Shown: piece after piece, positions 1 to 5,711 of the stretch
Numbering within the stretch: position 1 is the first letter of the stretch
Layout: each line of letters begins with the position of its first letter
Source: an uncultured Aquabacterium sp.
GTDB lineage: Bacteria; Pseudomonadota; Gammaproteobacteria; Burkholderiales; Burkholderiaceae_C
Direction of reading: 5' to 3'
Assembly (NCBI GenBank): GCA_937923225.1
Contig: CALAKR010000442.1
Coordinates: forward strand, 1 to 5,711
Length of the DNA: 5,711 nt
Notes under the pieces: generated by a model
Seen by the model: only the letters and a program-made list of their open reading frames with translations
Databases searched by the model: none
What the model was told of the DNA's origin: nothing
Program-made: the position numbers and the translations under genes

Positions 1-623
1 AGGCGCTTGCGCTCTTCCTTGCTGGCATGCTCGGCCAGCGCGTCGAAGGCCATCACGCGGTAGGTGAGCCAGCCCCAGATCAGCGGCGGCAGCACCAGCG
101 CGAACGGCGGGATGAACCACAAGGGCAGCGACACGAACAGCGCCAGCAGGGCCACCACGGCCGAACCGGCCGACAAGGCCAGCGAGCCGTACCAGGTGCC
201 GCCATGCTGGGCCTGCAGGGCTGGGAAGCGCCGTTCGGCCACCAGCTTGACGATGGCCGGCGTCATCATGGTGGCCACCACCAGCAGGCAGATCACCACC
301 ACCACGGGCACCGTCACGATCACCAGCAGCAGGGGGGCCAGCACGGCGCGGAAACCCGTGGCGCCCAGGCCATCGAGCCAATCGAGGAAGGTCTGGCTGA
401 GCGACCAGGTGTCCAGCCACACCCGGATCTGGGCCACGGCATCCGTCCACCCCCACCAGGCCAGGCCGCCCAGGCACACCATGGTGAGCAACAAGGGCAG
501 CACGGACAGCCAGATCACCCGGGGATGCAGGCAGTACAGCATGGCGCGCCAGGCGGCGTCCACGACGGAGGCCGGCGCCAGTTTGGCGATGTCAGGCGGT
601 GATGTCGGTGTGGTGGCGGGCAT
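1..623 (-). CDS. EI24-domain (CysZ-like) integral membrane protein, partial (C-terminus beyond the left edge)
   Basis: The reading frame is open from an ATG at 623 to the window edge and gives 207 complete codons without a stop. The N-terminus is short and cytosolic-looking, followed by an amphipathic stretch (residues 18-35) and strongly hydrophobic segments at about 36-58, 93-118, 148-168 and 172-190. The spacing of these segments and the aromatic/Pro-rich last pair (LPLWFIPPFALVLPPLIWGW) resemble the EI24 family (PF07264), which includes the sulfate permease CysZ. The visible part ends in a charged stretch (SKEERKR) just before the edge. An in-frame TAA four codons upstream rules out a longer start; no good Shine-Dalgarno sequence precedes the ATG. 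The gene lies 132 bases downstream of the hydroxylase stop, same strand, so it may be a separate unit. The substrate is unknown, and calling it a sulfate transporter would go beyond the evidence. Family assignment is from recognition of the pattern, not a search. Confidence 0.8.
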   Translation of the reverse strand, partial: MPATTPTSPPDIAKLAPASVVDAAWRAMLYCLHPRVIWLSVLPLLLTMVCLGGLAWWGWTDAVAQIRVWLDTWSLSQTFLDWLDGLGATGFRAVLAPLLLVIVTVPVVVVICLLVVATMMTPAIVKLVAERRFPALQAQHGGTWYGSLALSAGSAVVALLALFVSLPLWFIPPFALVLPPLIWGWLTYRVMAFDALAEHASKEERKR

Positions 624-755
624 CTTGGGGGCTTAAGGCCGTGGTCTTCAGACCTGCCAGCATACCCAAGGCTGGATGACCTGTGCCGGTGCCAGGACAG
701 GCAGGCGGCTGCCGCCCTGCGCGGGCATGCGCCTCACCAGCGCGTCATCAACCCT
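624..755. other. Intergenic region with weak GC-rich hairpins
   Basis: This stretch separates the hydroxylase stop (756) from the EI24-family start (623). It holds a small GC-rich inverted repeat at 701-720 (5 bp GCAGG/CCTGC plus an inner CGG/CCG, one bulged base, 3-base loop), a 5-bp repeat CCTGT/ACAGG at 680-701, and a near-palindrome GGTCTTCAGACC at 643-654. None is followed by a T-run in the minus-strand direction, so an intrinsic terminator for the upstream unit is possible but not convincing. I see no clear promoter for the EI24-family gene. Confidence 0.35.
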
Positions 756-1745
756 TCACCACCGCCCCGCCAGGCGCTTGAGCCCCAGCCATTGCTGGGC
801 CCAGAAGCCCTGACCGTACTCGCGCGCGCCGTGCTCGGGCAACTGGTCGCGGATGCCGGTGGGCTGCACCGGCGTGTGGAAATCGGCCGTGCGGAAGATG
901 ATGTCCCACACCGGGAACAGCACCGCGAAGTTGCAGCCACCCAGGGAGTGCGGGCCGTTGGATTCATGCCCGATGGCGATGCCATGGTGCACCCGGTGAA
1001 AGCGCGGCCCCACCACCAGGCGTTGCAGCCAGGGGCCGAAGCTCATGCGCACATTGGCGTGCGACAGGCTTTCGATCAGCTGCGTCAAGGCCACCACCGC
1101 GATGAACTGCCCCGGCGGCACGCCGATGGCCCGGGCCACCAACACGATGATCAGGTCGCGCAGCAGATCATCGACCACGTGGTTGCGGTTGTCGCTCCAC
1201 ATGGTCATCTGGCGCTGGCTGTGGTGCAGCGCATGCAGCGCCCACCAGCGGTTCAGCCCATGCTGGCCGCGGTGGATCCAGTAATCAACGAAATCGAACA
1301 CCACCAGATAGAGCACAAAGCCCAGCCAGGCCGTGTCCGTGATGCCGGGCCAAAGCGGCGCCACCAGTGCGTCGAGCTGGATGCCACTCACGCCCTGCAC
1401 GCTGGCCCAGCCGAAGACGCCATCGATCACGGGCTCGATCGAGAAGAACAGCGCCACGCGGAACAAGCCCAGGCGGTGCAGCAAGGTATAGAGGATGTCG
1501 ACCCGCACGGCGCGTCGGTCGGTCACGGCCTCGACGGGCCGCCAGCGCTGCAGGGGCAAAAAGATCAGCAGCATCACCAGCAACTGGATAAGGCCCACCA
1601 GCAACCAGCCAGTCGCGTCGAACGCGTCTTCGAGCAGGTTGCCCCAGCCCATGGCGAACAGCACGGGCTGCACCACGTGCTCGAACAAGGCTTGCTGCGC
1701 CAACCCGAACTGGTCGGACAGCCACGCCATCCAGGTGTCCCACAT
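756..1745 (-). CDS. Fatty acid hydroxylase / sterol desaturase superfamily membrane protein
   Basis: The 329-residue product belongs to the membrane di-iron fatty acid hydroxylase superfamily (PF04116). These enzymes use O2 and a histidine-bound iron pair to hydroxylate or desaturate lipids in the membrane. The histidine boxes are complete: HRGQH at 158-162, HALHH at 171-175, N188-H189, H229 (HAN) and HRVHH at 250-254. Hydrophobic segments lie at about 46-66, 93-103, 137-154 and 195-226. The ATG at 1745 was chosen because AAGGAG sits 10 bases upstream. The frame extends to a possible start at 1787, which would overlap the deacetylase stop and add 14 polar Arg/Ala-rich residues of no family character. 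It begins 25 bases after the deacetylase stop (1771), so it is probably the last gene of the propeller-deacetylase unit. The substrate (fatty acid, sterol, hopanoid, carotenoid or lipid A-type acyl chain) cannot be decided from sequence. Confidence 0.91.
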   Translation of the reverse strand: MWDTWMAWLSDQFGLAQQALFEHVVQPVLFAMGWGNLLEDAFDATGWLLVGLIQLLVMLLIFLPLQRWRPVEAVTDRRAVRVDILYTLLHRLGLFRVALFFSIEPVIDGVFGWASVQGVSGIQLDALVAPLWPGITDTAWLGFVLYLVVFDFVDYWIHRGQHGLNRWWALHALHHSQRQMTMWSDNRNHVVDDLLRDLIIVLVARAIGVPPGQFIAVVALTQLIESLSHANVRMSFGPWLQRLVVGPRFHRVHHGIAIGHESNGPHSLGGCNFAVLFPVWDIIFRTADFHTPVQPTGIRDQLPEHGAREYGQGFWAQQWLGLKRLAGRW

Positions 1746-1750
1746 GCCTG

Positions 1751-1764
1751 CTGATCTCCTTGCT
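1751..1764 (-). promoter_or_regulatory. Ribosome binding site of the hydroxylase gene
   Basis: On the minus strand, AAGGAGA precedes the ATG at 1745; GGAG is separated from it by 10 bases. It lies in the short gap after the deacetylase stop and decides for the 329-residue start over the longer frame beginning at 1787. Confidence 0.6.
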
Positions 1765-1770
1765 GCGGCC

Positions 1771-2604
1771 TCAGGGGGCCTTGCCAACGGTACGGTAGTC
1801 GGGGTGGTCGCGCAGGGTGGCGAAGCACAGGCCCTTGGCCTTGAGCCCGACGATCAGCGGTTCGAGCACGGCCGGCGCCCAAGGTTCCTGGCGCGACCAG
1901 ATGCCCAGATGCGCCAGCAGGATGTCGCCCTCGCGGACCTGGGCCAGGGCCTGGCGCAGGAGGCGGTCATTGGGGTAGCGGTCGCTGGGCAGTTCATCAC
2001 CCAGAAAGCCTGCGGATGTCCAGGGCACATGGTGCCATCCGCACGCGCTCGCGGCGGCCAGCAGCTTGGGCGAGATCTTGCCGCCCGGGGCGCGGAACAG
2101 TGCCCGCATGGGCTGGCCGGTCATGGCTTCGAAGCGGCGGGCGCTGCGGCTGAGTTCTTCGCAGTACTGCGCGGCCGTCAGGTTGACCGATTGGCCATTG
2201 CGGGGGCCGGCCGTCGGGCGGAAGGTGAAGCCCTGCGGCGTGTCCTTGCGCCACACCAGATGGTCCCAGGTGTGGGAGCCAAAGTCATGCCCTCGGGCGG
2301 CCATGGCCTTCCACCAGGGGGCCCAGTGATCGTCCAGGCTGGCACCCGCCGGGCGATCGCCTACGGGCTGGGTACGCTCATTGGCCAGAAAGAAGGTGAC
2401 AGGCACCCGGTGGCGCTGCAGCACCTCGGCCACCAGCGGCGCCACACCCATGTGGCCAGTGTCGAAGGTAAGGTAGACGGGCCGCTTGCAGGCGGCGGCG
2501 GGTGTCTCGGCGGTCGCTGGTGCGCCAGGAGCCGCCATCGAGGGCGCGCTGACCAGCACCAGGGCAGCCAGCAGCACCCGCTTCAGGGCCTCAGCGCGGC
2601 GCAT
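1771..2604 (-). CDS. Secreted NodB-type polysaccharide deacetylase with variant TFDTG motif
   Basis: This 277-residue protein has a Sec-type signal peptide (basic MRRAEALKR, hydrophobic core 9-20, probable cleavage after SMA at 24 or MAA at 25) and a NodB-homology domain (PF01522, carbohydrate esterase family 4) from about 41. Members remove N- or O-acetyl groups from chitin, peptidoglycan or exopolysaccharides using a divalent metal. Visible motifs are TFDTG at 46-50, HTWDH at 111-115 (both metal His, H111 and H115), RAPGG at 171-175, W195 and LLAH with H232. The presumed catalytic Asp (D48) is kept, but the metal-binding second Asp of TFDDG is Thr (T49). Four cysteines (39, 148, 188, 260) could form periplasmic disulfides. 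The ATG overlaps the end of the propeller gene by 14 bases, suggesting translational coupling; no strong Shine-Dalgarno sequence is present. The function is inferred and the acetylated substrate is unknown. Confidence 0.92.
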   Translation of the reverse strand: MRRAEALKRVLLAALVLVSAPSMAAPGAPATAETPAAACKRPVYLTFDTGHMGVAPLVAEVLQRHRVPVTFFLANERTQPVGDRPAGASLDDHWAPWWKAMAARGHDFGSHTWDHLVWRKDTPQGFTFRPTAGPRNGQSVNLTAAQYCEELSRSARRFEAMTGQPMRALFRAPGGKISPKLLAAASACGWHHVPWTSAGFLGDELPSDRYPNDRLLRQALAQVREGDILLAHLGIWSRQEPWAPAVLEPLIVGLKAKGLCFATLRDHPDYRTVGKAP

Positions 2605-3670
2605 GGTCCAGTGTCCAGACCCCGTGGGGGGATCGGCCCACCTTGACCTGGCGAACCACCTTGCCCTGCACAGTGTCGATGAAGGTGAGGCGGCGCGCCC
2701 AGCGCGAGGTGGTCAGGATGGTCTTGCCGTCGGCCATCATCTCCATGCAGTCGGGGCCGCCCGGTGCCGGGTAGTTGGCCACCACGGCCAGCGTCTGCAG
2801 ATCGATGCGGCTGATGGTGTTGGCCACGCGGTTGCTCACCAGCACATGCCGGCGGTCACCCCAGGCGCGGAAGGCGTGAGCGCCCTCCCCCGTCTCGATG
2901 CGCTTGACCAGCACGGGCTTGGGGCCACGCACGTCATAGACCTCGACGAACTTGTCGCCCGTCAGGCCGAGCAGCAGGAAGCGGTCGTCGTAGCTCAGGA
3001 AGACATCGGCCGGCATCTTGCCCGTGGGCACCTTCCAGCGCGGCGTCTGCGTCAGCAGATCGATGGAGATCAGCTCGTCGCTGTCCTGCATCGACACATA
3101 GGCCACCGTGCTGCGGCTGTCGATGGTGATGTGGCTGGGCGTCTTGCCGGTGGCGATGCGCTTGGCCAGGGTGAGGCTCAGCCCGGTGGGCTGCCCGTAG
3201 GACACGCGGTAGATGTCGACGTGGTCCAGCCGGTTGGCCGCCGTGATGAACCACTTCATGTCCGGCGAGAAGCGCAGGTGGTAGGGATCCAGGATGCCGG
3301 TGAGCACCTTCTGGACATCGCCGGTGCGCGGATCGAGCAGCGTGATCGTGTCGCTCATGGCGTTGGCCACCAGCAGCGACGTCTCGTCAGGCGTGAGGTA
3401 CAGGTGATGCGGCTCCTTGCCCGTGGGCACCCGCCTGACCTCCTTGAAGGTGACCGGATCGATCACACTCACATTGGCATCGAGCGAATTGAGCACGAAG
3501 ATCGGCGGCTTGGCGGCCTTGGCCAGCGGCCCGACCGGCGCCGAAGCGCCTTGGGCCCAGGCGGTGGACAAGGGCCAGGCCGAGGCGGCCACGCCCGACA
3601 GCGCCCAATGCGCGCCGGACAACAGGAAGGACCGGCGCACGGGCGCCTTGGGAAAGCCACGAGAAGTCAA
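2591..3670 (-). CDS. Tat-exported YVTN/YncE-like seven-bladed beta-propeller protein
   Basis: With the TTG start at 3670 the product has 359 residues. A twin-arginine signal (VRRSFLL, RR at 12-13), a hydrophobic stretch to about 37 and an AWA cleavage site near 39 predict export by Tat in folded form. The rest is a beta-propeller of the YncE/YVTN type: the loop motif of the form P-T-G-K-x-P-x-H recurs seven times (G84, G125, G175, G217, G261, G305, G345), each preceded by a strand such as VSVIDP or ITLLDP, which fits seven blades. Such proteins usually act as periplasmic binding or scaffold proteins. I see no CxxCH heme motif and no evident catalytic site. No ATG is in frame before the signal, so the start must be GTG or TTG: TTG 3670 has AGGTGATCC just upstream and gives a normal Tat n-region, whereas GTG at 3718 would extend it by 16 residues. 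It is the first gene of the cluster. Confidence 0.87.
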   Translation of the reverse strand: MTSRGFPKAPVRRSFLLSGAHWALSGVAASAWPLSTAWAQGASAPVGPLAKAAKPPIFVLNSLDANVSVIDPVTFKEVRRVPTGKEPHHLYLTPDETSLLVANAMSDTITLLDPRTGDVQKVLTGILDPYHLRFSPDMKWFITAANRLDHVDIYRVSYGQPTGLSLTLAKRIATGKTPSHITIDSRSTVAYVSMQDSDELISIDLLTQTPRWKVPTGKMPADVFLSYDDRFLLLGLTGDKFVEVYDVRGPKPVLVKRIETGEGAHAFRAWGDRRHVLVSNRVANTISRIDLQTLAVVANYPAPGGPDCMEMMADGKTILTTSRWARRLTFIDTVQGKVVRQVKVGRSPHGVWTLDHAPR

Positions 3671-3672
3671 TT

Positions 3673-3681
3673 GGATCACCT
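3673..3681 (-). promoter_or_regulatory. Ribosome binding site deciding the TTG start of the propeller gene
   Basis: On the minus strand the bases AGGTGATCC match the 16S rRNA 3' end complement (TAAGGAGGTGATC) over eight consecutive bases. Aligned to the consensus, the GGAGG position falls 8 bases before TTG 3670, a normal spacing. The GTG candidates at 3718 and 3679 have no comparable site. Confidence 0.55.
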
Positions 3682-3727
3682 GCGATGAACCGCGCAGTGT
3701 ACGCGGCACGTCGGCCACGGCAGCCGA

Positions 3728-3751
3728 CCCAGGTCAAACGCACGACCTGGG
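3728..3751 (-). terminator. Perfect 8-bp hairpin between the AIM24 and propeller genes
   Basis: CCCAGGTC (3728-3735) and GACCTGGG (3744-3751) form a perfect 8-bp stem with the 8-base loop AAACGCAC. It lies 38 bases past the AIM24-family stop (3790) and upstream of the propeller start. In the minus direction no T-run follows the stem, so it is not a classic intrinsic terminator. It may be an imperfect terminator, an mRNA-protecting stem or a dyad operator upstream of the propeller gene. Confidence 0.4.
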
Positions 3752-3789
3752 ATTTGTGCCGACAGACAAGCGCCCGGATTTGCCCTGGA

Positions 3790-4608
3790 TCAGTCGCTGT
3801 CGCCGCCGCCGATGATGCCGCCCAGGATGCCCGCGCCGGCCACGCCGGGCAGCAGCGAGCCCTCGCCGCGCCCGCCGCCGCCCGTCTGGGGCGCCGCCGC
3901 GAAGATGCGCGAAGCCAGGCGCGAGAAGGGCAGGCTCTGCAGCCAGATCGTGCCGGGGCCGGTCAGGCGCGCCAGGAAGATGCCCTCGCCGCCGAACAGC
4001 GCCGTCTTGATCTTGCCCACGTACTGGATGTCGAAATCCACGCCCGGGGTATAGGCCACCACGCAGCCGGTGTCGATCAGCAGGCTCTCGCCCGCCTTCA
4101 GGTCACGTCGCAGCAGGGTGCCACCGGCGTGGACGAAGGCCAGGCCATCGCCGTCGAGCTTCTGCATGATGAAGCCCTCGCCGCCGAAGAAGCCCACCCC
4201 CAGCTTGCGCTGGAAACCGATGCCCAGCGACACGCCCCGCGCGGCGCACAGGAAGGAATCCTTCTGGCACAGCAGGCTGCCGCCCAGTTGGGCCAGGTCC
4301 ATCGGGATGATCTTGCCCGGGTAGGGTGCGGCGAACGCCACGCGTTTCTTGCCGGTGCCCTGGTTGGTGTAGACGGTGGTGAACAGCGATTCACCCGTGA
4401 TCAGCCGCTTGCCCGCCCCCAGCAATTTGCCGAAGAAGCCGCCCTGCTGCTGCGAGCCATCGCCGAACACCGTGTCCATCTCGATGCCGCTGTCCATGTA
4501 CATCATGCTGCCGGCCTCGCCGATGGCGGCTTCGCCCGGATCGAGCTCGACCTCCACGAACTGCATCTCGCTGCCCTTGATTTCGTAGTCGACGACGTCC
4601 ATTGCCAT
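3790..4608 (-). CDS. TIGR00266 / AIM24-family protein
   Basis: The 272-residue product matches the TIGR00266/AIM24 family (PF01987), a beta-rich fold related to the yeast mitochondrial protein Aim24. The bacterial role is not well defined. Recognisable family features are the N-terminus VVDYEIKG-x-x-MQFVEVELDPGE (5-26), the EAGSMMYMDSGIEMDT block (31-46), the GKLLGAGKRLITGESLF segment (60-76), FFGGEGFIMQKLDGDG (140-155) and the second FGGEG at 205-209 followed by LTGPGTIWLQSLPFSR. The C-terminus (243-270) is a Gly-rich, low-complexity tail ending in DSD. The protein has no signal peptide and is probably cytosolic or membrane-associated. ATG 4608 was chosen because GGAG lies 10 bases upstream; ATGs at 4617 and 4602 are alternatives differing by three and two codons. 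A longer in-frame TTG at 4668 would add residues unlike the family. It is divergent from the GGDEF gene and separated from the propeller gene by a hairpin. Confidence 0.93.
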   Translation of the reverse strand: MAMDVVDYEIKGSEMQFVEVELDPGEAAIGEAGSMMYMDSGIEMDTVFGDGSQQQGGFFGKLLGAGKRLITGESLFTTVYTNQGTGKKRVAFAAPYPGKIIPMDLAQLGGSLLCQKDSFLCAARGVSLGIGFQRKLGVGFFGGEGFIMQKLDGDGLAFVHAGGTLLRRDLKAGESLLIDTGCVVAYTPGVDFDIQYVGKIKTALFGGEGIFLARLTGPGTIWLQSLPFSRLASRIFAAAPQTGGGGRGEGSLLPGVAGAGILGGIIGGGDSD

Positions 4609-4757
4609 GATGTGCATGCTCCAAAAAACAACAGGTTTGATCTGCCCTGGCCCCGGGATAATCGCCAAACCACTGCGGTGCGATCAGGGGCACAGTGACT
4701 GTTGTCCGGATTGTGCTCGACTTCGCCCCTCACTTTTCGACCACCACGCCCAAGCCC
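4609..4757. promoter_or_regulatory. Divergent control region between the AIM24 and GGDEF genes
   Basis: These 149 bases must hold promoters for both outward-facing genes. The left half is richer in A/T than its surroundings. On the plus strand GATAAT at 4657-4662 resembles a sigma-70 -10 box, with TTGATC at 4637-4642 upstream, but the 14-base spacer is short. On the minus strand GATTAT (4664-4659) overlaps the same bases. An 11-base odd palindrome, ACAGTGACTGT, lies at 4692-4702. The boxes are guesses from consensus matching; only the divergent arrangement is firm. Confidence 0.4.
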
Positions 4758-5711
4758 ATGGCCGTTCTGGAGAACCTGCACGCCCCCACCCTGTTCTTCA
4801 CCACCATCGTGGTGATGGCCACGGCCGCGAGCATCATGACCTACGTGGGCCTGACGCAGCGCACCTACCGGGGCTTCTGGTGGTGGGTGTGGGCGCAGTG
4901 GCTGAACCTGGCCGGCGCCGTCTGCACACTGTACCGGCACGAGCACCCGGCCATGTTCGCCCTGTCCGTGCTGCTGGCCTTGCAGTGGCCGATCACCATG
5001 CTGGTCGGTCTACGGCGCTTCTACGTGCGCTCGGAGCTGCCTGTGCCGCCCTGGGGGGATCAGGTGGTGCTGGTCGGCGGCTTCCTGTGGTGGCTGCTGG
5101 TGTGGTCGCACGCCCCGGATGACGCCGGCGGCCGGGTGGCCTCGTTCACGATGTCCAGCATCGCCGGTTACGCCTATGCCTCGTGGATGGTGTGGTCCAT
5201 CCGTGAGTGGCGAGACAGCCCGCACCTCAAGGCCTTCCTGCTCTTCATGGTGCTGGGCGTGGGGGTGCAGATCCCCCGGTTGATCGAAGGCCTGCGCCTG
5301 TGGGGGCACCCCGTGGCCGACACCAGCACCTTCGTGCAGCAGCCCTTCCTGAGCCTGACGCTCACGGTGGCCGTGATCTTCGCCGTCTACATGGGCCTGC
5401 TGCTGACCTACGAGCGCACCGAGCAGGACCTGCGCGAATCCCAGCGCCAGCTGCGCCTGATGGTCGATTTCGACATGCTCACGCAGCTGCCCAACCGCCG
5501 CCACTTCCAGGAGATGGCGCAGCAGACGGTGCGCCTGTCGCCCCCGGGCGCCTGCGCGCTGATGCTGTTCGACATCGACGGCTTCAAGCACCTCAACGAG
5601 GTGCACGGCCATGCGGCCGGCGACACGGCCTTGCGCATGGTCTCCGGCGTGGCGCGCGCCATGCTGCGCGGCCGCGACCTGGTCGGCCGCCTGGGCGGTG
5701 ACCAGTTCATC
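4758..5711 (+). CDS. Membrane-anchored GGDEF-domain protein (putative diguanylate cyclase), partial
   Basis: The frame is open from ATG 4758 to the right edge (318 codons, no stop). Residues 1-220 hold about seven hydrophobic segments (roughly 9-30, 42-58, 66-86, 102-117, 127-148, 157-172, 196-217), forming a membrane sensor module I cannot assign to a named family. A short linker (ERTEQDLRESQRQLRLM, 219-235) leads into a GGDEF domain (PF00990), which makes cyclic di-GMP from two GTP. Visible motifs are DMLTQLPNR (239-247), FDIDGFKHLN (271-280; D272 is the expected metal ligand), GHAAGD (284-289), the RxxD inhibitory site R304-D307 and the signature GGDQF at 313-317, where Gln replaces the usual second acidic residue. 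ATG 4758 fits the start of the first membrane segment but has no Shine-Dalgarno sequence; GTG 4695, behind AGGGG, would add 21 residues. The C-terminus, and any EAL domain, lies outside the window. Confidence 0.92.
   Translation, partial: MAVLENLHAPTLFFTTIVVMATAASIMTYVGLTQRTYRGFWWWVWAQWLNLAGAVCTLYRHEHPAMFALSVLLALQWPITMLVGLRRFYVRSELPVPPWGDQVVLVGGFLWWLLVWSHAPDDAGGRVASFTMSSIAGYAYASWMVWSIREWRDSPHLKAFLLFMVLGVGVQIPRLIEGLRLWGHPVADTSTFVQQPFLSLTLTVAVIFAVYMGLLLTYERTEQDLRESQRQLRLMVDFDMLTQLPNRRHFQEMAQQTVRLSPPGACALMLFDIDGFKHLNEVHGHAAGDTALRMVSGVARAMLRGRDLVGRLGGDQFI

Noticed and set aside
27..636. Two overlapping plus-strand frames of about 190 codons near the left edge
   Set aside because: Both are antisense to the EI24-family membrane protein. 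One is dominated by His, Gln and Gly and the other by Ser, Thr and Arg; neither shows domain structure.
643..654. GGTCTTCAGACC near-palindrome upstream of the EI24-family gene as an operator
   Set aside because: It is short and unsupported by a nearby promoter or a second copy, so chance is sufficient.
792..1754. A 320-codon plus-strand open frame opposite the hydroxylase
   Set aside because: It is His/Gln-rich antisense of the hydroxylase, whose histidine boxes show that the minus strand is coding.
1746..1787. N-terminal extension of the hydroxylase to 1787
   Set aside because: It overlaps the deacetylase stop and adds an Arg/Ala-rich stretch, while the ATG at 1745 has a good ribosome binding site.
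2486..3688. A 400-codon plus-strand open frame opposite the propeller gene
   Set aside because: Its translation is rich in His, Gln, Arg and Gly without domain character, as expected for a frame antisense to a GC-rich gene. The minus-strand product has a signal peptide and seven propeller repeats.
3685..4698. A 337-codon plus-strand open frame opposite the AIM24 gene
   Set aside because: It is low-complexity Ala/Gln/His-rich sequence antisense to a clearly recognisable TIGR00266 protein.
5010..5612. A 200-codon minus-strand frame opposite the GGDEF gene
   Set aside because: The plus strand encodes consecutive GGDEF motifs in the correct order; the antisense translation is His/Gln-rich and featureless.

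Overview
The window is GC-rich and densely coded. Its strong G/C third-position bias and gene families suggest a betaproteobacterium, probably of the order Burkholderiales. This is an inference from composition and protein style; there is no rRNA or tRNA here to confirm it. I see no mobile element, CRISPR array or RNA gene.

Layout: six protein genes, five on the minus strand and one on the plus strand. From left to right: (1) the start of a multi-pass EI24-family membrane protein, minus strand, running off the left edge; (2) a fatty-acid-hydroxylase/sterol-desaturase superfamily membrane protein with complete histidine boxes; (3) a secreted NodB-type polysaccharide deacetylase; (4) a Tat-exported seven-bladed YVTN/YncE-like beta-propeller; (5) a TIGR00266/AIM24-family protein; (6) on the plus strand, a membrane-bound GGDEF protein cut by the right edge inside its signature motif. 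Genes 1 and 6 run off the window, so each lacks its stop codon here.

Genes 4, 3 and 2 lie in one direction (propeller, then deacetylase, then hydroxylase). Genes 4 and 3 overlap by 14 bases, and only 25 bases separate genes 3 and 2, so they look like one transcription unit. Two products are predicted to be exported and the third is membrane-embedded, which fits a shared role at the cell envelope; the substrate cannot be read from sequence. A perfect 8-bp hairpin separates this unit from the upstream AIM24 gene. The AIM24 gene and the GGDEF gene are divergent and share a control region of about 150 bases.

The points most worth a second look are the altered catalytic motif of the deacetylase (TFDTG instead of TFDDG), the altered GGDEF signature (GGDQF) next to an intact RxxD inhibitory site, and the three-gene envelope cluster itself.
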